DNA from: M3 sp964637445
Lineage (GTDB): Bacteria; Bacteroidota; Bacteroidia; Bacteroidales; Muribaculaceae
Direction of reading: 5' to 3'
Length of the DNA: 45,856 nucleotides
Assembly (NCBI GenBank): GCA_964637445.1
Contig: CAZWWS010000014.1
Coordinates: 1 to 45,856 of the forward strand
Within the stretch, counting starts at the first letter, position 1; each line of letters opens with the position of its first letter. The notes under the pieces were generated by a model. It saw only the letters and a program-made list of their open reading frames with translations, searched no databases and had not been told where the DNA came from. A program made the translations under genes and the position numbers. Below, piece after piece: positions 23,835 to 32,929 of the stretch.

Positions 23835-25040
23835 ATGAACAGAATGGAAGCAATAAATCATTATATCGAAAATCTATTGAGCATGACAGCGATGTCGGAG
23901 CAGTGGGTCGATCTACTTCGTCGGGCTATTGTGATTGTGATGATGCTGGTGGTGGCTTATTTGGCCGACTGGATATGTCGCAGGAAAGTGGCTCCATGGA
24001 TCAAACACCATGCATTGCGCACACAAAACACTTGGGATGATGAACTATTTAGTGAGCCGGTGCTTAACTGGATATGCCATTTGGTTCCTCCGATTGTATT
24101 ATATATTTGGTTGCCTTACGCTTTCGATGGGATGCCGAAGACTATGAGTGTGGTGGCAACGCTTTGTGTGATATATATTATATGTGTTGTAGTAAGGTTG
24201 ACCTATAAGTTCTTGGATGCGGTGCTCAACATTGTGAACGACAATGCCGGCAGCAACCTCAAAGGGGTGATTACCAAGAGCACTATGCAGATGGTGAAGC
24301 TGATCTTTACTTGCATCGGTGCAATACTTATAATTAGCGCAATAATCGGTGTAAGCCCACTTAAAATTCTCGCCGGTTTAGGTGCATCGATGGCGATACT
24401 TTCGCTGGTGTTTAAGGACACTATCCTTGGATTGGTGGCCGGAATACAACTATCGGCCAACAAAATGCTTGCGCCGGGCGATTGGATTATCGTTCCGGCT
24501 TGCAATGCCAACGGCAAGGTGCTTGAGGTGACATTGACTACTGTGAAGGTGGAGAATTGGGATAAATCAGTGTCGACAATCCCACCTTACACTCTTGTGA
24601 GCAGCTCGTTTCAGAATTGGCAACGTATGATTGACAGCACCGGGAGGCGTGTGACGCGCGCGATTTATGTCGATATGACGTCGGTAAGATTTCTTGCTGC
24701 CGACGATATTAAGCGACTTACTTCTGCCGGATTTGTATGCCAAGAAGACTTGTCAGGCTCTCCGGAGGTCAATTTAGGATTGTTCCGCCTATATTTGGAA
24801 AGATATTTGAAGCAACATCCCGACGTGAACTCTGAGATGCTATTGATGGTACGACAATTGCCTACCACGCCTCAAGGGCTTCCGCTCGAAATGTATTTCT
24901 TCACGCGCACCACGGTGTGGACCGAATATGAGCGGATACAGTGCGAAATTTTCGACCATGTGCTGGCGGTGGTCAATGAGTTTGGACTGCGAGTATTCCA
25001 AACTCCTACAGGTGCCGATATTTCTTCGTTGAAAGTATAA
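23835..25040 (+). CDS. MscS-family mechanosensitive channel (YbdG-like)
   Basis: A 401-residue inner-membrane protein. Hydrophobic segments lie at about 28-45, 76-95, 103-122 and 152-172, then the pore-forming helix with glycine and alanine packing (about 179-206, ILAGLGASMAILSLVFKDTI). The MscS beta domain follows (MLAPGDWIIVPACNANGKVL, about 211-245), then a long cytoplasmic region. The overall size and layout match the YbdG type of small-conductance channel. With MscL it gives this window two osmotic safety valves. A TATTTTTG box at 23814-23821 would leave only about 7 nt of leader, so the promoter is unsure. Confidence 0.92.
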   Translation: MNRMEAINHYIENLLSMTAMSEQWVDLLRRAIVIVMMLVVAYLADWICRRKVAPWIKHHALRTQNTWDDELFSEPVLNWICHLVPPIVLYIWLPYAFDGMPKTMSVVATLCVIYIICVVVRLTYKFLDAVLNIVNDNAGSNLKGVITKSTMQMVKLIFTCIGAILIISAIIGVSPLKILAGLGASMAILSLVFKDTILGLVAGIQLSANKMLAPGDWIIVPACNANGKVLEVTLTTVKVENWDKSVSTIPPYTLVSSSFQNWQRMIDSTGRRVTRAIYVDMTSVRFLAADDIKRLTSAGFVCQEDLSGSPEVNLGLFRLYLERYLKQHPDVNSEMLLMVRQLPTTPQGLPLEMYFFTRTTVWTEYERIQCEIFDHVLAVVNEFGLRVFQTPTGADISSLKV

Positions 25041-25041
25041 T

Positions 25042-25064
25042 AAAAAAGCCCCTTTCGGGGCTTT
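25042..25064 (-). terminator. Intrinsic terminator of bcp-recA
   Basis: Arms AAAGCCCC and GGGGCTTT around a TTTC tetraloop; on the minus strand the stem is followed by a run of T. It also faces the end of the channel gene on the plus strand and may serve both. Confidence 0.8.
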
Positions 25065-25068
25065 CCTA

Positions 25069-26247
25069 TTAGTCTTCGCGAGCATCCTCTTCGATGGAGA
25101 AATCGTCGGGGAGTGAGTCATCGAAATCGGGCGCTTCAGGAAGCGCTGCGCTCTTCTTTGTCAGGTATTCCGGACGCGGTTTTGCCACCGGTTCACCGGC
25201 AAGCTCCTTCATCGCTTTCATTATCTTGGCTTCAAGCTCGTCGGCAAGTTCGGGGTTGTCGGCAATTACGCGCTTTGCAGCATCGCGACCTTGCGCGAGT
25301 TTAGTGCCGTCGTAGCTGAACCATGAGCCGCTCTTTTGGATGATATTGTATTCGACACCGAGGTCGATGATTTCGCCGGAGCGCGAGATACCTTCGCCAA
25401 ACATGATGTCGAATTGAGTGTGCTTGAATGGAGGAGCCACTTTGTTTTTAACCACCTTGACGCGAGTCACGCGACCCAACACGTTGTCGCCATCTTTCAG
25501 TGTGGTAGAAGAGCGAATGTCGATACGCACCGATGCATAGAATTTCAAAGCATTACCACCGGTAGTGGTTTCGGCCGGACCAAACATTACACCGATCTTT
25601 TCGCGCAATTGGTTGATGAAAATACATGTGGTGTTGGTGCGCGAAATCGAAGCAGTGAGCTTTCTCATGGCTTGCGACATCAAGCGAGCTTGCAGACCCA
25701 TGTTTCGGTCGCCCATTTCGCCTTCGATTTCGCTCTTTGGAGTAAGCGCTGCTACAGAGTCGACTACGATGATATCGATAGCCGATGAGCGGATGAGTTG
25801 CTCGGCAATTTCGAGCGCTTGCTCGCCGTTGTCGGGTTGAGCAATGAGAAGATTGTTGACGTCGACGCCGAGTTTTTCGGCATAGAAGCGGTCGAATGCG
25901 TGTTCGGCATCTATTATAGCCGCGATGCCGCCTTGCTTTTGAGCTTCGGCTATAGCGTGAATGGCGAGTGTGGTCTTACCTGACGATTCAGGTCCGTATA
26001 TTTCGATGATTCGTCCGCGCGGATAGCCTCCAACGCCGAGGGCGAAATTAAGTCCGATCGAGCCGGATGGTATCACGTCGACTTGCTCGATGGCATCGTC
26101 GCCGAGTTTCATAATAGCTCCGCGTCCGAAGTTTTTCTCGATGTGAGCCATAGCTTGTGATAGGGCATTGAGCTTGGCTGAGCGAGGGTCTTCCGCTGCT
26201 GCGCCTTTCTTAAGCGCGGTTTTCTTGGGCTTTTCTGATTTTTCCAT
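25069..26247 (-). CDS. recA: Recombinase RecA
   Basis: A 392-residue DNA-dependent ATPase that forms filaments on single-stranded DNA for homologous recombination and triggers LexA-type cleavage. Walker A GPESSGKT is at 85-92, preceded by IPSGSIGLNFALGVGGYPRG. Walker B is in IDIIVVDSVAALTPKSEIEG, and loop regions MGLQARLMSQAMRKL and FINQLREKIGVMFG are intact. The protein is about 40 residues longer than the E. coli form because of a lysine-rich N-terminus and an acidic C-terminal tail. It follows bcp by 17 bp and shares its promoter. No LexA-type box is evident. Confidence 0.98.
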   Translation of the reverse strand: MEKSEKPKKTALKKGAAAEDPRSAKLNALSQAMAHIEKNFGRGAIMKLGDDAIEQVDVIPSGSIGLNFALGVGGYPRGRIIEIYGPESSGKTTLAIHAIAEAQKQGGIAAIIDAEHAFDRFYAEKLGVDVNNLLIAQPDNGEQALEIAEQLIRSSAIDIIVVDSVAALTPKSEIEGEMGDRNMGLQARLMSQAMRKLTASISRTNTTCIFINQLREKIGVMFGPAETTTGGNALKFYASVRIDIRSSTTLKDGDNVLGRVTRVKVVKNKVAPPFKHTQFDIMFGEGISRSGEIIDLGVEYNIIQKSGSWFSYDGTKLAQGRDAAKRVIADNPELADELEAKIMKAMKELAGEPVAKPRPEYLTKKSAALPEAPDFDDSLPDDFSIEEDARED

Positions 26248-26264
26248 GATGTATAGTCGTTAAG

Positions 26265-26726
26265 TTATTTATTCTTGATGAGTGATAGTATTTGTTTTGC
26301 CGCGTTTTTCGTGTCGACTTTGCTGATGATATGAGTCACACGATGCTCTGCGTCGGTGATGAATGTGGTGCGCACCGTTCCCATATATTCCCGTCCTGCC
26401 ATTTTCTTCTTCTGCCACACTCCGTAGGCTTGATTGAGCGAGGTGTCGGTGTCGGCAATCAATGGAAAGGGGAGCGAATATTTGTCGGCAAATTTGCGGT
26501 GGCTGCTTTCTGTGTCTTTGCTTACGCCGATGATTGCGTATCCCATAGCGGAGAGCTGCGAGTAGCCGTCGCGTAGCGAACAAGCTTCGGCTGTGCAGCC
26601 GGGAGTGCTATCTTTCGGATAGAAATATATTATCATCGGCTTGCCGGCAAACATATCGGTCGTAAGCACGTTGCCATCGGCATCTGTGCCGAGTTGTTGC
26701 GGTATTTTTTCTCCTATATTAATCAT
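26265..26726 (-). CDS. bcp: Thioredoxin-dependent peroxiredoxin (BCP/PrxQ)
   Basis: A 153-residue atypical 2-Cys peroxiredoxin that reduces hydrogen and organic peroxides using thioredoxin. The start at 26726 (MINIGEKIPQQLGTDADGNV) is preferred over 26759, whose extra residues would overlap the leader. The active site is FYPKDSTPGCTAEACSLRDG, with peroxidatic C44 and resolving C49 five residues apart as in PrxQ. SLPFPLIADTD and GTVRTTFITD are also typical. The pairing with recA places a peroxide scavenger with a DNA repair gene. Confidence 0.95.
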   Translation of the reverse strand: MINIGEKIPQQLGTDADGNVLTTDMFAGKPMIIYFYPKDSTPGCTAEACSLRDGYSQLSAMGYAIIGVSKDTESSHRKFADKYSLPFPLIADTDTSLNQAYGVWQKKKMAGREYMGTVRTTFITDAEHRVTHIISKVDTKNAAKQILSLIKNK

Positions 26727-26756
26727 CGTTGCTTCAGTCTGTTTTTGTTTGTGTTG

Positions 26757-26764
26757 CAAAGATA
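26757..26764 (-). promoter_or_regulatory. -7 box of bcp-recA
   Basis: On the minus strand TATCTTTG, matching TAnnTTTG. No -33 element at the expected distance. The leader would be about 25 nt. Confidence 0.5.
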
Positions 26765-26809
26765 TAACCGGGTGTGGGCGGAAATGTAATGTGACGCTGT
26801 TAAAAAATG

Positions 26810-27898
26810 CTATCGCTTATTGAAATAGAAATCGAGCACATCGCGAGCGGCTGTAAACGAGCTTTGTTGGTTGGCAAGTACGCGCGCTTCTTTGTCGTGC
26901 AAAAGTGCATCTACATCCGGGTCGTTGTAGAAATGGCTTTTAAGCTTCTCGTTGATGGTCTCAAACATCCAATAGCGAGCTTGTTGCTTACGCTTTTCAT
27001 CAAAATATCCGTTGCCTTTTACAAACTCAAAGTATCGGTCGATCATGTCCCACACTTCGGGTATTCCTATCTCGTAATAGCCGGAGTAGCAAAGCACTTC
27101 GGGGATCCATCCCGACGTTGTGGGCGGGAAGAGATGGAGCGCACTGCGAAATTGGGCTTGCGCGAGAGTGGCGCGGTCGATGTTGTCGCCGTCGGCCTTG
27201 TTGATGACTATGCCGTCGGCCATCTCCATGATGCCGCGTTTGATGCCTTGCAGTTCGTCGCCTGTTCCGGCGAGTTGGATAAGCAGGAAAAAATCGACCA
27301 TCGAGTGTACGGCAGTCTCACTTTGTCCCACGCCTACGGTTTCTACAAATATATTATTGTAGCCGGCTGCTTCGCACAGCACGATGGTCTCACGAGTTTT
27401 ACGAGCCACGCCTCCGAGCGAACCTGCCGAGGGGCTGGGTCGAATGAATGCGTTGGGGTGGATGGAGAGCTTCTCCATGCGTGTTTTGTCGCCGAGGATA
27501 CTCCCTTTGGTGCGTTCGCTCGACGGGTCGATAGCGAGAACGGCGAGCTTACCGCCATCGCGAAGCACATGCAAGCCAAACACATCGATCGATGTGCTCT
27601 TGCCGGCTCCCGGCACTCCGGTGATGCCGATGCGTCGCGAGTTCCCCGAATAGGGAAGGCATTTCTCGATTATCTCTTGTGCCACGGCTTGATGCTCGGG
27701 TGCGAGACTCTCAACGAGTGTCACTGCGCGCGACAGCATGGTCACATCGCCTTTGAGGATTCCGTCGACCATCTCGGCTGCCGAGGGGAGCGCACGACGG
27801 CGGCGACGTTGCATATATGGGTTGACAATTGGGGGCTGTTCTACTCCGCCATTGACGGTCAGACCTTGATATTGTTCATCGTTTTCGATATGTTTCAT
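26810..27898 (-). CDS. meaB: Methylmalonyl-CoA mutase-associated GTPase MeaB
   Basis: A 362-residue G3E P-loop GTPase that guards B12-dependent methylmalonyl-CoA mutase by gating cofactor loading and removing damaged cofactor. Walker A GVPGAGKST is at 94-102, followed by VLAIDPSSERTKGSILGDKT (switch I and Mg site), VETVGVGQSETAVHSMVD (Walker B and switch region) and the guanine-specific NKAD. The length fits. The mutase genes are not in the window. It is the last gene after two DUF1573 genes (19 bp gap); whether that pairing has meaning is unknown. Confidence 0.96.
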   Translation of the reverse strand: MKHIENDEQYQGLTVNGGVEQPPIVNPYMQRRRRRALPSAAEMVDGILKGDVTMLSRAVTLVESLAPEHQAVAQEIIEKCLPYSGNSRRIGITGVPGAGKSTSIDVFGLHVLRDGGKLAVLAIDPSSERTKGSILGDKTRMEKLSIHPNAFIRPSPSAGSLGGVARKTRETIVLCEAAGYNNIFVETVGVGQSETAVHSMVDFFLLIQLAGTGDELQGIKRGIMEMADGIVINKADGDNIDRATLAQAQFRSALHLFPPTTSGWIPEVLCYSGYYEIGIPEVWDMIDRYFEFVKGNGYFDEKRKQQARYWMFETINEKLKSHFYNDPDVDALLHDKEARVLANQQSSFTAARDVLDFYFNKR

Positions 27899-27917
27899 GG
27901 GGCATTGAATTTTCGGA

Positions 27918-28997
27918 TTATTTGAATTGTCCTACGAGCCGCACAGTGGCTTGCGGACGATCGGGGTCGTTTGTTATCACGATAAGTCGTGAGTTGAGTA
28001 TATCACCGGGGCAGGCTGTCGGGTCGATGGTTACTGTGATCTCCGACTTTTTGCCTTTCTTGATTTTGTCTTTGTTGATTGTCACGTCTATGCCTTTGTC
28101 GAGCGAATAGATGCGACGTATCTGCACCGGGGTGTCGCCATAGTTCTCGATGAGGAACGAGCCGCGCAGTGGCGTGGTGCGGTCGATATGCCCGAAGTCG
28201 ATGCTTTCGGTCGATATGGCGATGCGAGGCGCTTTTGCGCGCTCTCCGGGAGTGAGCTTTGAGAAATCCTCGACCACCGACGCTGTGACTACTACCGGAC
28301 AACGCTTTTCGCTATCGGCTGTCGGCGAGATGTATATCGTGTCGGTAGTGGCTCCCCATTGAGATGTGAGGAGTGTATTGTAGTAGATTGTGTAGGAGAG
28401 TAGTTCACCCGGAGGTATCGACTTGGGTGAGGAGTTGATCGTAAGATGCTTTGGCAGGTTATGCCACACCGGTGTGATGGTGTCGGTGCTATGGTTGTAT
28501 GCCTCAAAAAATTCTATCTTCGATTTCCCTTTGTCAATTTCTCCAAATGGTACGATTGAGTTGCTATACATCAACTCTCCTTCTTGTAAAGGAAAGCGAC
28601 TGTGGAGCGTGGCTTCTGTGCCGATGACTACACCGCTGATTGTGAGTGCCATACGCTTGGGGAAGGTGTTGGCATCGACATACACCTTTTTGCTGAATCG
28701 TCCGGGACGCCCTTGCGCGTTGTAGGTAGCACTTATGGTTACGGTGTCGCCCGGTGCGATCGGCTCTGATGGATATTTGGGTATGGTGCAGCCGCAATTG
28801 GCGCGCACTTGGAGTATTACCAACGGCTCATCGCCGGTGTTGATACCTTTGAATTGGCAAGAAACTTTGCCCATCTCTTCGCGAAATACCCCGAAGTTGT
28901 GTTCGGTCTCTATCCACTCGATGCGAGCTTCGGCCATTGCTGCGAGAGCAACGACACAGGTGAGGGTGGCAACTATGTTACGTCGTAGCGACATCAT
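27918..28997 (-). CDS. Secreted DUF1573-domain protein, long form
   Basis: A 359-residue exported protein with a signal peptide (about 1-24, VATLTCVVALAAMAEARIEW). The DUF1573 domain (about 28-110) shows HNFGVFREEMGKVSCQFKG, then DEPLVILQVRANCGCTIPKY and GRPGRFSKKVYV, the standard pattern with its CGC turn. A second immunoglobulin-like region (about 250-359, ISTESIDFGHIDRTTPLRGS and the closing VRLVGQFK) suggests a repeat of the same ASPM/SPD-2/Hydin-like fold. The function of DUF1573 proteins is unknown; they are periplasmic and very common in Bacteroidetes. It lies 9 bp after the short DUF1573 gene. Confidence 0.88.
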   Translation of the reverse strand: MMSLRRNIVATLTCVVALAAMAEARIEWIETEHNFGVFREEMGKVSCQFKGINTGDEPLVILQVRANCGCTIPKYPSEPIAPGDTVTISATYNAQGRPGRFSKKVYVDANTFPKRMALTISGVVIGTEATLHSRFPLQEGELMYSNSIVPFGEIDKGKSKIEFFEAYNHSTDTITPVWHNLPKHLTINSSPKSIPPGELLSYTIYYNTLLTSQWGATTDTIYISPTADSEKRCPVVVTASVVEDFSKLTPGERAKAPRIAISTESIDFGHIDRTTPLRGSFLIENYGDTPVQIRRIYSLDKGIDVTINKDKIKKGKKSEITVTIDPTACPGDILNSRLIVITNDPDRPQATVRLVGQFK

Positions 28998-29006
28998 TGT
29001 GCAATA

Positions 29007-29390
29007 TTACTTTTTAGGAATGACAACTCCCTTGATTTTTACCACTGAAATTTTACCCTTGACGTTGGTCTTGATGCGCACTTCCTTGTGAAATTCGCCA
29101 GGACGTCCTGCCGGATTGTAGGTCACTTTGATTTTGCTCTTTTCGCCCGGTAGGAGAGGCTTCTTGGGGTAGGATGGCACTGTGCAACCGCATGTGGCTT
29201 TGGCTGAGAGGATAATCAATGGCTCGTCGCCGCTGTTGGAAAACTCAAATTCGCAAGATACCGAGCCGTTGGCCTCTTTTATGTTGCCAAAGTCGTGAAC
29301 AGCGTCGGGGATATTCATCTGAGGCCCTTTTGCAAATGCAGATAAGCAGCCGAGGGCGATAGTGAGAAATAAAGTTATAAATGCTTTCAT
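29007..29390 (-). CDS. Secreted DUF1573-domain protein, short form
   Basis: A 127-residue exported protein: signal peptide (MKAFITLFLTIALGCLSAFA) plus a single DUF1573 domain with VHDFGNIKEANGSVSCEFEF, then SAKATCGCTVPSYPKKPLLP and AGRPGEFHKEVRIKT. It resembles the first domain of the downstream long form, so the pair probably arose by duplication. First gene of a three-gene unit with the long DUF1573 gene and meaB. A near-consensus TATCTTTA (29411-29418, minus) is the only promoter hint. Confidence 0.88.
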   Translation of the reverse strand: MKAFITLFLTIALGCLSAFAKGPQMNIPDAVHDFGNIKEANGSVSCEFEFSNSGDEPLIILSAKATCGCTVPSYPKKPLLPGEKSKIKVTYNPAGRPGEFHKEVRIKTNVKGKISVVKIKGVVIPKK

Positions 29391-29452
29391 GTTTGTTTCC
29401 GTTTTCTTTGTAAAGATACAATTTAGAACGGCTGCAACGCTCTTATAAGTCG

Positions 29453-30229
29453 TTAATTTAGCTTAATGCCGTCAACTCCGATACCAAAAAGGGCGTAGTC
29501 GTACCACACAGGGTCGTCGGGGCGATAGCGACGAAGCCTTTCTGTCAGCTCCATCACTGCTCGTCGGTCGTTGCTGCGTCGTGTGAGCAGTCCGAGTTCG
29601 CGAGCTGTGTTGCCCACGTGGACATCGAGGGGGATAAACAACTGTGCCGGGGTGATTACGTCCCACACGCCGAGGTCGACGATACCATCGCGACGCACGA
29701 GCCATCGGAGTGCCATATTGATGCGCTTGAGGGCTGTCGACTCCAAATTGCCGGGTAGGCAACGCGGGTCGCTTACGCCGCCGTTGGCTTCAGTCAATGC
29801 GTGATTCATGGCTTCGACGAGCGACCATGCGGGAGTTTCTGACAGCTCGATATGATGATGCCGGGCAAACTCGGCAAGCGATCCATGTCGGAGGTATATG
29901 CTACGCAACCCGCGCAAATAGTGGCGCAGGTTGGTAGCAAAAAATGTGCGATGAATATTTTGGTCTGCAAGCTCCTCAAAGCCGGCGTCTATCACGTAGT
30001 CGTAGGGGCGATGACCCATCAGCGCAAGCATACTCTCGCAGTTGCGGCATATCATCTTGCGGTTGCCCCACGCGATGGTGGCACACAGCAAGGCTGTGAT
30101 TTCGATGTCTTGCAAGCGTTCGTATCGGCGTGGAAATTGCACCGGATCGCGAGCGATAAAATCGACGGAGTTGATGCGCGCGGCTTCGTGGTTGAGGAGT
30201 TCGACGATTTCCGATTCTGACAAATTCAC
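29453..30229 (-). CDS. TIGR02757 (DUF2400) family protein
   Basis: A 258-residue protein of the TIGR02757 family, common in Bacteroidetes and some other phyla. Recognisable blocks are ALLCATIAWGNRKMICRNCE near the start, the ATNLRHYLRGLRSIY segment, CLPGNLESTALKRINMALRW, and the end VWDVITPAQLFIPLDVHVGN with YDYALFGIGVDG. The arrangement has been likened to helix-hairpin-helix DNA glycosylases, but no activity has been shown to my knowledge. It begins 1 bp after the C1 peptidase stop, so the two are translated from one message. Confidence 0.87.
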   Translation of the reverse strand: MNLSESEIVELLNHEAARINSVDFIARDPVQFPRRYERLQDIEITALLCATIAWGNRKMICRNCESMLALMGHRPYDYVIDAGFEELADQNIHRTFFATNLRHYLRGLRSIYLRHGSLAEFARHHHIELSETPAWSLVEAMNHALTEANGGVSDPRCLPGNLESTALKRINMALRWLVRRDGIVDLGVWDVITPAQLFIPLDVHVGNTARELGLLTRRSNDRRAVMELTERLRRYRPDDPVWYDYALFGIGVDGIKLN

Positions 30230-30230
30230 G

Positions 30231-31430
30231 TTATAGTTTCATTTTTGTGGCGATGTCGGTCGGTATGGCTGCCTTGTTGACAAGGATGCTCATGGTCTTG
30301 GCGAGGAAATATGGCTCGGAAACGTAAAAATAGCCGTTGTAGAGCTGGTTGGTGTTCCACGAGTTTTTCACTTTGTAGTATTTGTTTCCGTCTTGGTCGA
30401 TAGCTTTACCTACGATTACCATGCCGTGGTCGTCGGTGGTCTCTTGGCAGTCGAATCCTGCTTGACGCGATTCTTGTGTCACTTTCTCTTCCTTGCACGG
30501 ACCATGAATTTTGAAGCGTTCTTGCTCGCGGTCTTTGTCGGAGAGCTGAGTCCAACGAGCCAACTCCGAGCCTTCGAGGCTCTCCTCGTCGGTGGGAGCG
30601 GGAAGCACTGCATAACCTTGACGCCACTTAAATCCGCCTTCGCTCACGTCGGCAGCCCACACCACCGAGTAGCCGTTGTCGATGGCTTTATCCACGATTT
30701 TCTTCATCTCTTCCATCGGGACGTTGTGATATTGTCCCCAGAGCCAGTTGTCGGCCACCTCCAAGGCAAATGTGCTATAGAACGGATGATGAGTAAACGA
30801 GGTCACAGCCACATAGTTGTCTACTTTCAATCCCATCTCTTGAGCGTAGGATTGCGGAGTGTAGCTCTTCCCTTTGTAGGTGAATGTCTCGGGCACTTTC
30901 CCGAAATAAGCATCGAGGATGGCTTCAAGTCCGCGACGCCATGCCGTAGATAGTTTGTGGCCGGGATTGCGTTTTATTGCATCCAAATATCCCTTCATGG
31001 CTGCTTCGAGTTCGTAGTGATTGTGAGATGTCTCGCCATATTCGAGTCCGGCATATACCTCCTCGGGGATAGCTCCGTAGCGCTCCCATACGTAGGGTAC
31101 ATCGAGTATCGAGCCGCCTTGCGAGAAGTTGACGGTGCCATTCATGCGCACATATTTGTCGGCCTTGTCCAAGTAGCATTGACGCACCACAAACATCTCC
31201 GAGAGGTCGTGCTCGCCTCCGCCTTGACGTAATATTTCTTCTTCAAAAAATGAATTTCCGGCAAAGCACCAGCATGTGCCCGATTTGTTTTGGTCTTTGA
31301 CCGGGGTGGTCTTTACGACCTTTATGTCGGTGAATTGAAATCCGGTAGAGTCGGGAATCACTACATCGTCTTGCGCGCCGACTCCGACCGAGATGAGTGC
31401 CATTGCACTGTAAATAAGGTATCTTTTCAT
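30231..31430 (-). CDS. Secreted C1-family cysteine peptidase (aminopeptidase C/bleomycin hydrolase-like)
   Basis: A 399-residue papain-fold peptidase with a signal peptide (MKRYLIYSAMALISVGVGAQ). The oxyanion Gln and catalytic Cys lie in PVKDQNKSGTCWCFAGNSFF (Q47, C53); catalytic His is in DDHGMVIVG (H335) and Asn in YKVKNSWN (N356). The long insertion between Cys and His is typical of the PepC/bleomycin hydrolase group, which are usually cytosolic hexamers; a signal peptide marks the Bacteroidetes exported branch. Probably a periplasmic aminopeptidase for peptides. A TAACTTTG box lies 35 bp upstream. Confidence 0.92.
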   Translation of the reverse strand: MKRYLIYSAMALISVGVGAQDDVVIPDSTGFQFTDIKVVKTTPVKDQNKSGTCWCFAGNSFFEEEILRQGGGEHDLSEMFVVRQCYLDKADKYVRMNGTVNFSQGGSILDVPYVWERYGAIPEEVYAGLEYGETSHNHYELEAAMKGYLDAIKRNPGHKLSTAWRRGLEAILDAYFGKVPETFTYKGKSYTPQSYAQEMGLKVDNYVAVTSFTHHPFYSTFALEVADNWLWGQYHNVPMEEMKKIVDKAIDNGYSVVWAADVSEGGFKWRQGYAVLPAPTDEESLEGSELARWTQLSDKDREQERFKIHGPCKEEKVTQESRQAGFDCQETTDDHGMVIVGKAIDQDGNKYYKVKNSWNTNQLYNGYFYVSEPYFLAKTMSILVNKAAIPTDIATKMKL

Positions 31431-31464
31431 GATTATATCGGTTGTTGTTTGTTCTTACTGACCA

Positions 31465-31496
31465 CAAAGTTAGCTATTTTCGACCGAAATATGAAA
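31465..31496 (-). promoter_or_regulatory. Promoter of the C1 peptidase gene
   Basis: On the minus strand TAACTTTG (31465-31472) with TTTC 20 bp upstream (31493-31496). The leader is about 28 nt. Confidence 0.55.
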
Positions 31497-31546
31497 CACA
31501 TTCGGCGCTCTGCACAAAAATCGCCACCCCGATATCTTTATAAAAA

Positions 31547-31575
31547 GTTACGGCAGTAAATTTTGCCGCCTCAAC
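31547..31575. repeat. Palindromic repeat, 3' copy of the DUF234 ATPase module
   Basis: Degenerate 29-bp palindrome: GTTACGGCAGTAAA, a central T, then TTTGCCGCCTCAAC. It is a diverged copy of the palindrome at 32930-32958 at the other end of the same gene. It lies 16 bp past the ATPase stop. On the minus strand it is flanked by A and T runs, so it can also act as a terminator. Confidence 0.75.
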
Positions 31576-31591
31576 TTTTTGTGCTTCTCGG

Positions 31592-32917
31592 TCACATATC
31601 ATCTAATGTGAGGCAGATGCTTTCAATGTCGTAGTTTGGCATCGCTTTGTCTTTTAGGTGCTTGACTTTTGCAGCGAATGCTTCGGGCTTAAACTCTTTA
31701 AGTTGGCGTTTCACCTCTGCTACTACTGCTTTGCCTTTTTCTAATCTTAGAGCAACAATGTCGATTTCGCACTGCTCTTTTCCCTTTTTTGCCTCCCAAT
31801 ATGAGCCTATTTCGCGATATTCATGGCTCTCGATGAATTTTTGCTTAAAATATTCTTCGAGAATTTTTTCCGAATAGGTTGTGTAGTCGTTGGATATAAT
31901 CTGTCGTATTACGTTTGTTTGATTTATCTCGATGAGAGTGCGATTTCCCTCAAAATACCTAAACCAAAACTTCAAAAAGATGTCGGATAGTTCGTATCTT
32001 ACCGTTTGAGACCCGGCTTTTGCGAAGATCGGGCGCATTTTTTTTATAATGCAATAAGTCTCTTCCAACTTCTTAAGCTGCCCTCCGATGCTTTGTTCGC
32101 CCAAAGCTGCAGCTATTGCCGGCTGAGTGTTTATCCCTTTTGAGATAGCATCAAGTATGGAAAAATATGTCCCATAGTGCTTCCCGAATTCATCGATAAG
32201 TAGATTTCGACCCTCATCTTTGAATGGTGCATTAGGGTCGCACACGGCATCGATCATTTTGTCAAGGGTGGTCGCTTTGTTGTCGATCAACAGCTCTACA
32301 TACTTAGGAATCCCTCCTGTGATGGTGTATAGAGCCAGCAGGTCATCGTTGGAGTATGAGTGATTGTGTTCAGCCATAATCTGTTTTAGTACATCGAGCG
32401 AAAAGGCTGATAGTCTAATTGTTGTATCGGCACGTCCGAATAGCGGCTCGTGGTAGTTTTGGAAAATCTTAGTCATCAGCGAATATATCGAGCCGCTGAC
32501 GATAAAGTTGATATGCGTTTGCAGCCTGAAATGATCCCAGTGGTTTTGAATATCGCTGTATATTGAAGAATTGATATTGATAAATTCTTGAAATTCATCG
32601 ATTATCAATGTGAAGCATCGATTTTGCCCTATCTGGAGCAAAAACACGAATATTTCTTGAAACGTGGTGAGGTGCGGCACAATGATATTCAGCTTGGTAC
32701 CTATCTCTTTACAATAGTCGGCACATAGTGAGGCTTCATTCTTGCGCCCTACAAAGAGATACACGAATGCTTCGTCGCCCATAGCTTGTGTGATCAGCGA
32801 CGTCTTTCCTATACGACGTCGTCCGGTCACGACTGTGAGTCGCGAATGATCTGTGTAGGCAGCCTCGCGTATTTCGCGTAATTTGCAGATTTCTTCTTCT
32901 CGATTATAAAACTTCAT
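31592..32917 (-). CDS. AAA ATPase with C-terminal DUF234 / PD-(D/E)XK-like domain
   Basis: A 441-residue protein of the prokaryotic ATPase_2 plus DUF234 group. Walker A GRRRIGKTS is at 32-40 and Walker B LIIDEFQEF (D107, E108) follows; a winged-helix-like region lies around 260-310 (SILDAISKGINTQPAIAAAL). The C-terminal domain has CEIDIVAL (D386) and VVAEVKRQ (E401, K403), the D...ExK arrangement of the PD-(D/E)XK nuclease fold. Family members are often multicopy and of unknown function; nuclease action is inferred from the motif. The gene is framed by palindromes (31547-31575, 32930-32958) and has a perfect promoter. Nothing else in the window resembles it except the next ATPase, which is of a different family. 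Confidence 0.88.
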   Translation of the reverse strand: MKFYNREEEICKLREIREAAYTDHSRLTVVTGRRRIGKTSLITQAMGDEAFVYLFVGRKNEASLCADYCKEIGTKLNIIVPHLTTFQEIFVFLLQIGQNRCFTLIIDEFQEFININSSIYSDIQNHWDHFRLQTHINFIVSGSIYSLMTKIFQNYHEPLFGRADTTIRLSAFSLDVLKQIMAEHNHSYSNDDLLALYTITGGIPKYVELLIDNKATTLDKMIDAVCDPNAPFKDEGRNLLIDEFGKHYGTYFSILDAISKGINTQPAIAAALGEQSIGGQLKKLEETYCIIKKMRPIFAKAGSQTVRYELSDIFLKFWFRYFEGNRTLIEINQTNVIRQIISNDYTTYSEKILEEYFKQKFIESHEYREIGSYWEAKKGKEQCEIDIVALRLEKGKAVVAEVKRQLKEFKPEAFAAKVKHLKDKAMPNYDIESICLTLDDM

Positions 32918-32929
32918 CCGATCAAAAAT

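Noticed and set aside
26807..27925. A 372-codon open frame on the plus strand opposite meaB
   Set aside because: It lies antisense to a complete MeaB with all GTPase motifs, has no recognisable domain and is low in membrane or signal features. It is a shadow of codon bias.
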